Counted from the stretch's first letter, positions 1 through 9,660 are shown. The stretch is DNA of 64,000 nt from Cyclobacterium sp. SYSU L10401 (GCF_010993705.1 NZ_WOFO01000005.1:186001-250000); one strand, 5' to 3'. The notes: a model not told the origin generated them from the letters alone. A program made the numbers and translations.

Positions 1-3000
1 TCCAGAAGTTCATCACAAGCACAAAATGCAAACACTCCATGGAAATCCATCAATAAACTGAATGCTATTATTCCCAGTTTAAGCCCCGGAGACAAAGTCT
101 ATTTCCGTAGGGGAGATGTTTTTTACGGCTCCATTTTGATCAATGAATCCGGCAGAGCAGGTGCCCCGATTACTTTTGGAGCCTATGGTTCTGGCCCCGA
201 CCCTGTCCTTACTTCTTTTGTAAGCCTTTCTAATTGGCAATCGGTAGGGAATGGCGTATATGAAGCGGCCGACAGCAGGTTGCCGAGCCATAAGGTAAAT
301 ATGGTAGCTATAAACGATACCCCACAGGAAATGGGCAGGTATCCCAATTCCAACACCAGCAATAAAGGATATTTAACTTACGATTCTCATTCGGGAAATC
401 GTGCGATAACTGATTACCAACTTTCTTCCAGCCCAAATTGGACAGGAGGAGAGGTTGTTTTGAGAAAAGTTTATTGGATTACAGACAGGCACCGGATTAC
501 CTCCCATTCCGGCAACACCCTGAATTACGCTTCTAATCCGGATTCTTCCTATGAACCAAGGCCAGGTTACGGGTATTTCATCCAGGATCACCCCAGCACC
601 CTGGACCGGTATGGAGAATGGTATTACAATACCTCCCAAAGAAAGTTACGGGTTTATTTCGGTAGCAACCCCGGTTCTACCAAAGTGGAAGTCAGCACCT
701 TTGATTTTATCGTTCGAAGTACAGGGTCAGCCCGGTATGTTAATTTTGAAAATCTCCATTTCAAAGGCGCAAATAGGAACGCCTTTCAATTTGAAGGAGG
801 AAGTGACATAAAAATCATTAATTGTAAAATCGATAATTCCGGAGAAGATGGTATGTTCCTGGCGGGGGTCTCCGATCTGGTCGTTGAAAATTCTGAGGTA
901 AACCATGCCAACAACGTTGGCATGAATATCAAAATCTCGGATGGGGCCGTGATACGTGGAAATAAGATTTCCAATACCTATATTTTCCCAGGCCACGGAA
1001 GAAGTGGTGATAATGTTGGTTTGGCCATATTTGCAACAGGAGATGCCAATCTAATCGAGTACAATGAAATCAAGAAAACCGGATATATTGGAATCCGGTT
1101 TGGAGGGAATGATAGCCAGGTCAAGTCCAATTACATTGATGGGTTTTGTCTGACCAAGAATGATGGCGCCGGCATCTATACCTATCAACAAAAATATGAC
1201 AATTTCAAAAATAGAAAAGTCAGCAACAATATCATTATTAACGGTATTGGCGCAAAGGAAGGTACCACCATAAAAAACTACGTAGACAAACCTCAGGCTG
1301 AAGGAATTTACCTGGATGACAATGTGACGGATGTGGAGGTGTCAGGAAATACTGTCGCCCACATCACCTCCAAAGGTATCTACTTGCATAATACTGATAA
1401 CATAAGGGTAATCAATAATACCATCTACGATTCAGAAAACCTGATATTCTTACGGAATGACCTGATGGGCAACCCTCTTGCCAATACCACCATTGAAAAC
1501 AATAAATTACTGGCAAAGGATGCCTCTCAGAATTTTGTATATATCTATACCTTATTCGATGATGTTGCCGATTTGGCCCGGTTTAATTATAACGAGTATT
1601 CAGCACCTTTTTCTGACAATTACAGATTCAGGGTACGGTACAATGCCAACTCAAGCAATGAAGCCAGGAAGTTTTTTGATTTGAAAGGCTGGCAGCGCAT
1701 GTACAATAAGGACTGGAACTCCAAGTCGGGAAGCCAGGTAAATGATCTCTACCAGGTTAATAAGAAGATTGGCTCCAATCGGTATGCTAATGGATCATTT
1801 GATCGGAATGTAAATTATGTGAGTTGCTCCGATTGTAGTACTTCCTGGGATGGAGGGAAATTAGATGGAGGCTCGCTGAAAATAAGTACCAAGGGCGTAA
1901 GCCAAACCTCCATTGGAATTGGCTCACTAAAGAAAGGGAAACATTACCTGCTTAAGTTTAGCGCAATCGGCAACAAAAGTATCCCTGTATCCTTTTACCT
2001 TCGTCAGGTCGGATCTCCCTGGTACACCCTTTCCAATAAGCACAAAGTGGGAATCGATTGGCAAAAAGATCAACATGAGGTCTTGATTAAATCTTTGGCT
2101 GACATGGAAAGTGCCCGACTGGTGATGGAAATCGGCACCGGTGAAAGCGGGGAATTATGGATGGATAACATAGAATTCTACGAAGTTGAGGCCAGTGTCA
2201 CCAAACCAGAGGAAAAGGTGCTTTTTGAAAAAAACCCTTCCCGTCAAAAACAAACATTTTCCACTTCTGGTGGATTCGTAGGCCTCCTCAATCAATACCT
2301 GTCACAAACCCTGAGCATAGAACCTTATTCTTCACTTTTACTGCTTAAAAGTGGAAGTGGGGTTATTGAAAAAGAATTGGCCAGTCCGACAGTTAAACTA
2401 ACCAAACCTGAATCCAATGCGAGTTCAACGCAAGGTGAAACAGTAATGCTGGAAGCTGAAGCATCCATCACTGAGGGTGACATCACACAGGTAGATTTTT
2501 ACAGCGGTTCAGACAAACTGGGTTCCATTTCCTCCCCACCCTATACCTTTGCCTGGGAAAACCCACCTTCAGGATCTTTTGATATTTCTGCAGTAGCTAT
2601 TGCAGATAACGGTCAGGAAGCCTCTAGTTCTACTATTGCTCTAAAAATAAATGCCCCCAGCTCAACGGCAAAACCTGAAACAAATTATTTTATCAATGCC
2701 GGTACAAGTGCTGATGCAGAACTGAATGGGCTGAAATTTTCAGGAGAAAACCAAAACAACAACTTCTACAGCTCTTCCAAGGTGCATGAAGTCACCAATT
2801 CCAGCCCATACAGCCTCTTTCAGACCGAAAGATTTGGCTCCGACCTCTCTTACGATATCCCCGTGCCCAATGGCACCTATTATGTGTACACATTCCACAA
2901 TGAACTCTGGTTTGGGAAAGAAGGCCCCTCCAGCGAGGCCGGACAAAGGGTTTTTGATATCACGGTGGAAAATAATACTGTCAAAGAAAACTTTGACCTT

Positions 3001-4476
3001 TACAGGGAAAACCAAAACAAACCGTTGGTATTGTCGTTCTCAGGCGTAAAGGTTTCGGATGGTGTATTAAATTTGGATTTTGCAGCATCAGCAGACAATG
3101 CCTCCATTTCGGGAATTGTCATCAGCGAGAACCCAATTAGCATCCCCTCGGATTTAACTGAGGGCGTGCCTTCCGCAGGAAATGAAGAACTAACCGGTTA
3201 TTCAGACTTCCTGATGATCAATGCAGGTAGTAGAGACGATGTCTCCCATGATGGAAAAACTTTTGTTTCCGATTACAAAACCAGTTATTTCACCAGTCAT
3301 ACAGCTAATTTCAACGGTACGGTATCCGATGATCCCCTTTTCCAGACAGAGAGGTATGCTAAAAACATGAGTATCCGGATTCCCCTGGAAAATGGAACCT
3401 ATCAGGTAAAAACTTATCACAATGAACTGTGGTTTGGATCTTACGGACCGGCATCAGCTGCAGGAAGACGGGTATTTGATATCTCTATCGAAGGTGAACT
3501 CAAAAAAGACAATTTCGATATCTATGCAGAAAAAGGAAATGCTCCAACGGTATTGACATTTGAGAATGTAGTGGTTACCGATGGCGCGCTGAATCTGGAC
3601 TTGAATGCCAGTAAGGATAATGCCACCATTTCCGGTTTATCTATTGCAAAAGCTTCGGACAGTTCGCAACCAGGAGTGACGAAACCAAACCAAAGCCCCA
3701 TTTTCCTGAATGCAGGCAGTTACGACGGTGCTGCTTATAACAACCAATCTTATGTGGGCGACAGGAACACCAATTATCCTGGAACTTCCAAAATCAATTT
3801 CAACTACACGGTAAATGGTTCCAAAATGTTTCTTACCGAGCGGTTTGCACTTAACCTCAACTATAGCATACCGGTAGAAAACGGAACCTATACCGTAATT
3901 ACCTACCACAATGAACTTTGGTTCGGGTCATTTGGACCTGCCGCCAAGTCGGGAAACAGGGTATTTAATATAGATATTGAAGGGAATCGGGTGAAATCAA
4001 ACTTTGATATCTTTAAGGAAAACAACAATAATCCAACTACCCTTACCTTCAGATCAATAAAGGTGGGTGACGGGATTCTGGACATCTCCATGGCCGCTAT
4101 CTCCAATAACGCTACCGTATCCGGAATAGCCGTGATTCCTGAAGGAACTTCTAGCTCATCTAATCTTAGGTTAGGGGAACAAAACCAGGATATGGATACC
4201 ATGGAATCAGAAGCATCTCTCGTTTCAGAAACAAAGGTTTACCCCAACCCTGCTTCTTCCCAGACTTCCCTTACCATTGGCAGAGATGTTTCTATCAGTG
4301 AAATTTATCTCCAAAGCACCTCTGGAGCTCTGGTCAAAAGTATAGATCCAAAAACTGCATCTGATGGCTTTGGAACCTATACTATCCCATTGGAAGGATT
4401 ACAATCAGGCGTTTACGTTCTGACCGTTTCGAATGGAAGGGATTGGATCAAAAAAATAAAGCTCATTGTAGAATAA
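1..4476 (+). CDS. Secreted multi-domain beta-helix / malectin-like protein with T9SS sorting domain (5' partial)
   Basis: The reading frame is open from base 1, so the signal peptide and true start lie upstream of the window; the first in-frame start-like codon (TTG at 136) is not the real start. Domains in order: a right-handed parallel beta-helix (about nt 700-1500, many short N/G-rich turns), a carbohydrate-binding-like beta-sandwich (about 1780-2190), a bacterial Ig-like domain (about 2390-2655), three tandem malectin-like domains (about 2683-3130, 3214-3650, 3703-4140), and a type A T9SS C-terminal sorting domain (about 4240-4473, beginning VYPNPASS). Each malectin-like unit has the motif HNELWFG (nt 2896, 3418, 3907) preceded by FQTERF or a variant. 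The protein is expected to be exported to the Sec pathway, passed through T9SS and anchored at or released from the cell surface. The beta-helix may be a polysaccharide lyase or a binding scaffold; I cannot name a catalytic residue. The two GH43 genes downstream converge on it. Confidence 0.9.
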   Translation, partial: SRSSSQAQNANTPWKSINKLNAIIPSLSPGDKVYFRRGDVFYGSILINESGRAGAPITFGAYGSGPDPVLTSFVSLSNWQSVGNGVYEAADSRLPSHKVNMVAINDTPQEMGRYPNSNTSNKGYLTYDSHSGNRAITDYQLSSSPNWTGGEVVLRKVYWITDRHRITSHSGNTLNYASNPDSSYEPRPGYGYFIQDHPSTLDRYGEWYYNTSQRKLRVYFGSNPGSTKVEVSTFDFIVRSTGSARYVNFENLHFKGANRNAFQFEGGSDIKIINCKIDNSGEDGMFLAGVSDLVVENSEVNHANNVGMNIKISDGAVIRGNKISNTYIFPGHGRSGDNVGLAIFATGDANLIEYNEIKKTGYIGIRFGGNDSQVKSNYIDGFCLTKNDGAGIYTYQQKYDNFKNRKVSNNIIINGIGAKEGTTIKNYVDKPQAEGIYLDDNVTDVEVSGNTVAHITSKGIYLHNTDNIRVINNTIYDSENLIFLRNDLMGNPLANTTIENNKLLAKDASQNFVYIYTLFDDVADLARFNYNEYSAPFSDNYRFRVRYNANSSNEARKFFDLKGWQRMYNKDWNSKSGSQVNDLYQVNKKIGSNRYANGSFDRNVNYVSCSDCSTSWDGGKLDGGSLKISTKGVSQTSIGIGSLKKGKHYLLKFSAIGNKSIPVSFYLRQVGSPWYTLSNKHKVGIDWQKDQHEVLIKSLADMESARLVMEIGTGESGELWMDNIEFYEVEASVTKPEEKVLFEKNPSRQKQTFSTSGGFVGLLNQYLSQTLSIEPYSSLLLLKSGSGVIEKELASPTVKLTKPESNASSTQGETVMLEAEASITEGDITQVDFYSGSDKLGSISSPPYTFAWENPPSGSFDISAVAIADNGQEASSSTIALKINAPSSTAKPETNYFINAGTSADAELNGLKFSGENQNNNFYSSSKVHEVTNSSPYSLFQTERFGSDLSYDIPVPNGTYYVYTFHNELWFGKEGPSSEAGQRVFDITVENNTVKENFDLYRENQNKPLVLSFSGVKVSDGVLNLDFAASADNASISGIVISENPISIPSDLTEGVPSAGNEELTGYSDFLMINAGSRDDVSHDGKTFVSDYKTSYFTSHTANFNGTVSDDPLFQTERYAKNMSIRIPLENGTYQVKTYHNELWFGSYGPASAAGRRVFDISIEGELKKDNFDIYAEKGNAPTVLTFENVVVTDGALNLDLNASKDNATISGLSIAKASDSSQPGVTKPNQSPIFLNAGSYDGAAYNNQSYVGDRNTNYPGTSKINFNYTVNGSKMFLTERFALNLNYSIPVENGTYTVITYHNELWFGSFGPAAKSGNRVFNIDIEGNRVKSNFDIFKENNNNPTTLTFRSIKVGDGILDISMAAISNNATVSGIAVIPEGTSSSSNLRLGEQNQDMDTMESEASLVSETKVYPNPASSQTSLTIGRDVSISEIYLQSTSGALVKSIDPKTASDGFGTYTIPLEGLQSGVYVLTVSNGRDWIKKIKLIVE

Positions 4477-4807
4477 GCTTAGGCGATTAAAACCCCAAAA
4501 AAAATCCGGGCTGAAGTTCAGCCCGGATTTTTTTGCTTTATGGGTAAATTGTTTCCTTCCTGGTCAGGGCTCTCCTTTCAACCCGTATTAGGTTTCGTTA
4601 TGAAGGCTGAAATCGCAAGAAAATCAGGTCGTTTGGAATCTATCAACGCTGTAGTGGAGTTGAAAAATGCAACGAAGTGACTGATTTTGAAGTAATTTCA
4701 GCTTGAATTAGAATTCCTAATGCATATATCGGGTGCTATAATCCCAAACACAGGTTGGTAAATCAGTGCCCTATTGGGAATAAAAAAAATCATTTTTAAA
4801 ATCATTT
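4477..4807. other. Convergent intergenic gap, no gene
   Basis: The gap lies between two gene 3' ends. Apart from the terminator at 4502-4534 I see no open frame of convincing composition, no RNA gene and no repeat with clear boundaries. The right half is AT-rich and is probably the 3' untranslated region of the GH43 operon. Confidence 0.6.
4502..4534 (+). terminator. Rho-independent terminator after the T9SS gene
   Basis: The arms 4502-4515 and 4517-4530 are perfect reverse complements (14 nt, core tccgggctgaa). The RNA would open the centre into a small loop. A run of T follows to 4534. It starts 25 nt after the stop of the T9SS gene. The A-run on the left arm means it could also work on the minus strand, but the GH43 gene on that strand ends about 300 bases away. 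Confidence 0.9.
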
Positions 4808-6382
4808 TTAATGGTTGGTAATGCTTGTTTGAATGAAATTTACTGACTGGTTTTCCTTTCCTTTTGCAAACATCCCCAATCTAAACCCCATTCCCCAAGG
4901 GACCAGGTGGTTGGCATCAAGCTCCTCACCAATAGATTCCCACGATCCCTGTTCGGTTTTGTACGCAAAACTTAAAAGATGACCCGCAGCCACTTCCATT
5001 TTTATGGTTATCAATCCTTTTGAATCCAATTCCTTTTGGTACAGGATCGTTTCTTCCTGATCCCTCGCTTCAAAAAGTTCCAAGCCACTCTTTCCTACAG
5101 CAATACCTATTCCTGCAATGGGAGCACCAAAACCATTGTTGGCTGCACCCACCAGCAAAATTCCGCCTTTGGCATCGGATTGGTCCACATTAATGGTGCT
5201 TTCTAACGCATAATCGGTAGATTTGGTGCTTTGTACCAGCAAACTACCCATATTCTCGTTATCTTCAGACGCTTCCAGTATCAGCCCATTCTCACCGGTT
5301 TCAAAAACAATATCCTGGGTGACCCGCCATTGCCATAAAGGGTGGAGTCCCTGTTGAAAATCATCATCGAAATCAATCATTCCCTTTCCTCTGGTATAGG
5401 TGGCCTTGTTCTCAAAAACAGGCCATTGATCGTCTCTCCACACTAATTTCTCCAATACTCCTTCTCTCCCAACAAAAACAGAGCCCTCAGTATTATAGGC
5501 ATGGTATAGCATAAAATGTTCCTCATTTACTTTTAGGACCGTTCCATGCCCGGCACAATGCCAGTCCTCATTATCTGTCAAAATAGGGTTGCCCTCATAC
5601 TTTTCCCAAGGGCCCAATAATTTTTCCGACCTGGCTACCCCGGTCTGATAATTGCATGCTCTATCACAACAGGCACCTGCAGCATATGTCGCATAGAAAT
5701 ACCCGTTTTCCTTAAACACGCTGACACCCTCAACCAGGTTCTTTTCCCAGGGCTGATCATTCTTGAAAAGCACTACCGGCTGGCCGAGCAAATGAGTGCG
5801 CTGGGCATTGATTTCCTGTGCCCAAATGGGTGTAGGAAGGCCCTGACTATTTCCATCCTCCTTCCACAATACATAAATTTTACCCTCATAGTCCCTGACT
5901 TCATAGGCATCTATAGAACCAAATTCCTGAGCTACAAGCGGGCCGTGATCTTCGAAAATACCAGTAGGAGAATCTGAGCTTGCCACCGCCACACTCAGGC
6001 GGTTGCTGCTTTTGTCCCGTGCCGTGTAATAAGCATAAATTTTACCCTGCGCTTTATCATAGGAAAGCTCAGGGGCCCAAAAGTTGTTTTTTGCCCATTC
6101 GGGTGCCCTATCTGGAAAAACGTAATTGACCAACTCCCATTCCTGCAAATCTGAAGAATTATATATAGGAAACAAGGGAGCCCACTCATTGGAAGTAGTG
6201 GAAGCATAGAATTCTTCCCCAACTTGTATGACTGTAGGATCAGGCCGGTCACCGGGTAACACCGGATTGACGATGGTCCTGGATAGAAGGTTCCCGGCAG
6301 ATTCATGGTTATCCTTGGTTGTGTTTTGCTGACATGATGCCATCAGCAACAAGTATATGATGGAATAGAAAATCGATTTCAT
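4808..6382 (-). CDS. GH43 family glycoside hydrolase, lipoprotein
   Basis: 524 aa. The N-terminus is a lipoprotein signal with lipobox MASC (Cys17), so the mature enzyme should be tethered to a membrane, probably the outer membrane. Residues about 36-330 are a five-bladed beta-propeller of family GH43. The three acidic residues are visible: Asp48 in DRPDPT (base), Asp158 in SIDAYE (pKa modulator) and Glu218 in LVEGVS (acid). The remaining ~180 residues look like the C-terminal beta-sandwich often fused to xylosidase/arabinofuranosidase-type GH43 enzymes. GH43 enzymes act on arabinose- or xylose-containing side chains or on arabinan; the substrate cannot be decided from sequence alone. It lies 24 bp downstream of a second GH43 gene and is probably co-transcribed with it. 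Confidence 0.9.
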   Translation of the reverse strand: MKSIFYSIIYLLLMASCQQNTTKDNHESAGNLLSRTIVNPVLPGDRPDPTVIQVGEEFYASTTSNEWAPLFPIYNSSDLQEWELVNYVFPDRAPEWAKNNFWAPELSYDKAQGKIYAYYTARDKSSNRLSVAVASSDSPTGIFEDHGPLVAQEFGSIDAYEVRDYEGKIYVLWKEDGNSQGLPTPIWAQEINAQRTHLLGQPVVLFKNDQPWEKNLVEGVSVFKENGYFYATYAAGACCDRACNYQTGVARSEKLLGPWEKYEGNPILTDNEDWHCAGHGTVLKVNEEHFMLYHAYNTEGSVFVGREGVLEKLVWRDDQWPVFENKATYTRGKGMIDFDDDFQQGLHPLWQWRVTQDIVFETGENGLILEASEDNENMGSLLVQSTKSTDYALESTINVDQSDAKGGILLVGAANNGFGAPIAGIGIAVGKSGLELFEARDQEETILYQKELDSKGLITIKMEVAAGHLLSFAYKTEQGSWESIGEELDANHLVPWGMGFRLGMFAKGKENQSVNFIQTSITNH

Positions 6383-6406
6383 GCAGTTTCTTCTTTTATA
6401 TTTTAA

Positions 6407-7486
6407 CTATTTCTCTCCAGAGGGTACGTTCAATGGCAGGCCTACAGGTACGGGAGTACCAAAATCCGGGCTTCCATCCACTTTCCATTGGAAAGGCTGC
6501 AGCCTGATATTCCTGTCCCATCCTGGCTCAGTGCTCTTTTTGGAATGGTAAAGTATCCATTCTTCGGATCCGTCCGGCGAGCTGGCAAAACTAAAATGCC
6601 CTACACCGTAAACCGCTGCAGTGCCTGAAAATACAGGCCCGCTTTTTTTCCAATTTTCAGGAATCATTGGGTTTGACCCGGGTGTAATCAAGGTCAGTTG
6701 TCCAAGCCGATACTCCTTTAACCAGGACTCCCTGGTGGAGTAAATGACAAAAGTCCGCTCCCCATTTTTCAACACCTGTGGTCCTTCGTTAAGGTCCAGT
6801 TCTCCTCCGGTTTCCCAGCTTTCTTTCGGCGAGGAAAGCTTCACCCGGTTGCTGCTGATGGTGGCTGGATCACTCATTTTGGCAATGTAAAGGTGTTGGG
6901 GTGTTCGGTCCGTGTGCCTGTCATCCTCCCAACCTGACCAGATGGCATAAAGTTGCCCCTCATGTTCAAAAGGAGTAAGGTCAATGGCCCACTTTGCTGA
7001 TTCGGGATCATTGATGTCATCTCCGGTGTACAACATGCCCAAATCCTCATAGGGGCCAAAAGGGTCCTCTCCGTGTGATTTTAATACGCCTGATTTTTGG
7101 TGGATAAAAGGTCCTCCCGGCTTTTCCCCTGCAGCGTAATAAATGTACCAATGACCAGCTATAAAATGTAATTCAGGTGCCCATATATTAGCCGCATTCC
7201 ACCCCTGAGCAGGTGAATCCCATACTTTCTGAAAGTCCCCATGATGGGTAAGCTTCGACGATCTGGAAATGGCAATACCTCCACCCACGGAAGCACAATA
7301 ATAATACCCTTCCCCTTTTTGAAAAACCCAGGGATCTGCACCATCTCGGATGGGATTGCTGAAGGTAGCTTCCTGAGAATATCCCATGCATCCGTTCAGC
7401 ATCAGTAAAGTAATGAATAACAGCCAAAAAATTGGCTTCCCTGGAAATTGCCTGGAATACAAGTAAGAAATAAAGAAATCAATCAT
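6407..7486 (-). CDS. GH43 family glycoside hydrolase (arabinofuranosidase-like), lipoprotein
   Basis: 359 aa, a single beta-propeller without an accessory domain. A hydrophobic segment at about 18-31 ends in the lipobox-like LNGC (Cys33), so this is probably a lipoprotein; the hydrophilic stretch before it is rather long. The catalytic acids are Asp51 (DGADPW), Asp169 (AIDLTP) and Glu234 (LNEGPQ). The architecture resembles exo-acting alpha-L-arabinofuranosidases of GH43, but the specificity is an inference. It is the first gene of a two-gene unit with the longer GH43 enzyme. Together with the converging T9SS protein it makes a small locus for arabinose-containing plant or algal glycans. No SusC/SusD pair is seen inside the window. 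Confidence 0.87.
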   Translation of the reverse strand: MIDFFISYLYSRQFPGKPIFWLLFITLLMLNGCMGYSQEATFSNPIRDGADPWVFQKGEGYYYCASVGGGIAISRSSKLTHHGDFQKVWDSPAQGWNAANIWAPELHFIAGHWYIYYAAGEKPGGPFIHQKSGVLKSHGEDPFGPYEDLGMLYTGDDINDPESAKWAIDLTPFEHEGQLYAIWSGWEDDRHTDRTPQHLYIAKMSDPATISSNRVKLSSPKESWETGGELDLNEGPQVLKNGERTFVIYSTRESWLKEYRLGQLTLITPGSNPMIPENWKKSGPVFSGTAAVYGVGHFSFASSPDGSEEWILYHSKKSTEPGWDRNIRLQPFQWKVDGSPDFGTPVPVGLPLNVPSGEK

Positions 7487-7816
7487 GGTGCTTTCATAGA
7501 TTTTAGAGATTTATTACTATCACTAACCTAACGCAACCGGTCTTCCTTTTCAATAATCCGGAGCCCGGAGAAACATTTTCCGCCCTATACATCACCCCTC
7601 TTCAAAGGAAATTCATCGGCGGGCTTTTTCCTATTTTTTGAAATTTTTGGAAAGGTAAATTTCTGATCCCTAACCGGCATTTTTTTATGGGTATAAAGCC
7701 GTTGAAATAAACGGAGAAAACCAGCATTAATGGAAAGTCCGACCGTACCTAACGCAGGTAACCATTCAAACAAAAGACCGAACCAATCCGCACCTGGATT
7801 TCCCGGACAAAAATCT
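7487..7816. other. Intergenic stretch upstream of the GH43 pair
   Basis: About 330 bases between the 3' end of the mazG-like gene and the 5' end of the GH43 unit. It should hold the GH43 promoter, but I find no TAnnTTTG box in the minus orientation. A 96-codon minus-strand frame at 7585-7875 overlaps the end of the mazG-like gene, is Pro/Lys/Arg-rich and resembles no family, so I do not call it. Confidence 0.5.
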
Positions 7817-8143
7817 TCATCCCAATTTCTCGTTATTTTTGTGCCTGTCTTTATCCCGGGTGGTTTTCTTTTCAAAGTTTTTTTCCAACGCGCTGGTAAG
7901 ATCCACTCCCGTCTGATTCGCCAGACAAATCAATACCCAAAGTACATCCGCCATTTCATCAGCCAATTCCTTATCCTTATCGCTTTCCTTAAAGGATTGT
8001 TCACCGTATTTCCGGGCCATGATACGGGCCACCTCCCCCACTTCCTCGGTCAGGATGGCCATATTGGTCAATTCATTGAAGTACCGGACCCCATGACTGC
8101 GGATCCACTGATCTACTTTTTCCTGTGCTTCTGCAATGCTCAT
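7817..8143 (-). CDS. MazG-like nucleotide pyrophosphohydrolase
   Basis: 108 aa, a single MazG-type all-alpha NTP pyrophosphohydrolase domain. The metal-binding signature is visible: EEVGE at 33-37 and DEMAD at 62-66, in two helices. These enzymes hydrolyse (d)NTPs to NMPs and pyrophosphate, often cleaning non-canonical nucleotides; the substrate here is unknown. The start ATG overlaps the stop of the upstream ABC gene (ATGA at 8140-8143), implying translational coupling. The C-terminal tail (about 20 residues) is rich in Lys, Arg and Asp and is probably disordered. Confidence 0.85.
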   Translation of the reverse strand: MSIAEAQEKVDQWIRSHGVRYFNELTNMAILTEEVGEVARIMARKYGEQSFKESDKDKELADEMADVLWVLICLANQTGVDLTSALEKNFEKKTTRDKDRHKNNEKLG

Positions 8144-9660
8144 AATGATACGTTTTTTTGAATGGCCTTTCCCTGGTTTAATTCAAGGACCTGGTCTATA
8201 CAGTCCGGCACGTCCTCTTTATAGTGACTTACAAACAAAAGGGTCATCCCGGTTTGCTCACAAAAATGGTCTACCAGCCACCGAAACCTGATGCGTTGTT
8301 CTTCATCCATTCCCTGGGAGGCCTCATCCAAGACCAGTAACCTGGGATTTTTGATCATGGCCCTGGCCAGAAGGCAGAATCTCTGCTCCTCCAGACTTAC
8401 CTGCTGCAGCCTTAATGCTCCAATATGAGACAGCTGCAAGGCCTTCAACCAGGCATCTGCCAAAGCCTCCTGATCAGAACTGGTTTTTTTAAAAAGACCC
8501 ATGGTATCAAAGAATCCGGATAAGACCACTTTTCTGCAAGTTTGATTGGAAGGGAAAAACCTGGCCAGGTCAGAAGAAACAAATCCCGTGGGTTTTTTGA
8601 CCTCCCAAATGCTCTCTCCCGTTCCTCTTTTCCGATTGAATAAGGTAATGTCATTGGCATAGGACTGGGGGTTTTCTCCTAATATCAAACTGATCAAAGT
8701 AGATTTTCCTGCCCCGTTATGTCCCTTGACCAGCCATTTTTCACCGGGGCGCACCTGCCAGTTTACTTTATCCAGAAGCCTGCTGTTGCCATATTGGATG
8801 GATACATCCTCCATCAGGATGACTGAAGAAAGCTTGCCCTCCTGGTTTACTTTTTTTAGCAAGCCCTGGAAAGGTGTCTCCGAAAAATGCTGCGAATGGA
8901 CTGATTCCCTTTGCATCAATTCCTCCTTATTCTGAATGGTTTGCAATCTCCCTTCCCCTATCCAGGCCCAATGCTGAATGGAAGCAGGGATTTCCCTGGC
9001 TGTAGTGGACATGATCACCTGTACTCCGGATGCCATTATGGCTTGCAACACCTTATCAAATTTCTCTCTGGTTTGCACATCCAGGCCTGTTAAGGGCATG
9101 TCCATTAGAAAAAGTCGCGGGTTTTTCAGTAGGGCAACAGCCATGGCCAGCCGTCTGGTTTCTCCATTGGAGAGTTTGATCAGTGATTTATTTTTAAACT
9201 GATCGAGATCAAAAAGTCGGATTACCCTTTCCATGTTCCATGGGCCATCTCTCCTGCTTTCTACCCGGGACAAATAGTCTCCTACTGTTTCCGTTTCCTC
9301 AGACTCCGAGCTATTGAAACGCTGCTGATAATAGAAGTTTTGTTGATTGGATTTGTCTTTGAAGGTATATTTTTGTGAAATAAAAGCCACCAAATCCCTG
9401 AAGCTGTTCACCTGGCCCCTTTGGCGCTGTTCTTCCTGATAAGCATGGGCAAAGGGCCTTGTAATTTGCCCTTCTACCAGAGATGTCCGGCCCAGCAGGG
9501 TTTCAAGAAATGCGGTCCTTTCCTTACCGGATGCCCCCAATATTGCCCAGGAATCTCCATTTTTCACCCTGAAGTTCAAATCCTGAAACAAAGTCTTTCC
9601 AAAGTAACTTACCCTTGCATTTTTAATTACTAAAAAATCGTCCTCCTGGTAATGGTCCAT
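8140..9660 (-). CDS. ModF-like ABC protein with two ATPase domains, first site degenerate
   Basis: 506 aa with two ABC ATPase domains and no membrane segment; closest in layout to ModF/PhrA, a soluble tandem ATPase. NBD2 has a good Walker A (GHNGAGKS, 313-320), Walker B LLVLDE (441-446) and switch His479. NBD1 has a broken Walker A (GASGKERT, 42-49; Gly and Lys replaced by Glu and Arg), Met188 in place of the Walker B catalytic Glu, and no switch His (STTAREIP, from 218). The signatures are complementary: NBD1 keeps LSNGE (163-167), NBD2 has VSLEEQ. In a head-to-tail dimer this leaves one complete and one dead ATP site. The gene lies between dtd and the mazG-like gene. A molybdate role is unproven, since no mod genes are nearby. 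Confidence 0.85.
   Translation of the reverse strand: MDHYQEDDFLVIKNARVSYFGKTLFQDLNFRVKNGDSWAILGASGKERTAFLETLLGRTSLVEGQITRPFAHAYQEEQRQRGQVNSFRDLVAFISQKYTFKDKSNQQNFYYQQRFNSSESEETETVGDYLSRVESRRDGPWNMERVIRLFDLDQFKNKSLIKLSNGETRRLAMAVALLKNPRLFLMDMPLTGLDVQTREKFDKVLQAIMASGVQVIMSTTAREIPASIQHWAWIGEGRLQTIQNKEELMQRESVHSQHFSETPFQGLLKKVNQEGKLSSVILMEDVSIQYGNSRLLDKVNWQVRPGEKWLVKGHNGAGKSTLISLILGENPQSYANDITLFNRKRGTGESIWEVKKPTGFVSSDLARFFPSNQTCRKVVLSGFFDTMGLFKKTSSDQEALADAWLKALQLSHIGALRLQQVSLEEQRFCLLARAMIKNPRLLVLDEASQGMDEEQRIRFRWLVDHFCEQTGMTLLFVSHYKEDVPDCIDQVLELNQGKAIQKNVSL

Noticed and set aside
4590-4720. Possible dispersed repeat with motif aaggctgaaat, also at about 37517 and 38771
   Set aside because: The shared stretch is only about ten bases, too short to separate from chance; no longer alignment exists between the three places.
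7585-7875. Minus-strand 96-codon frame overlapping the end of the mazG-like gene
   Set aside because: It is rich in Pro, Lys and Arg, matches no family and overlaps a clear gene by 59 bases in another frame.
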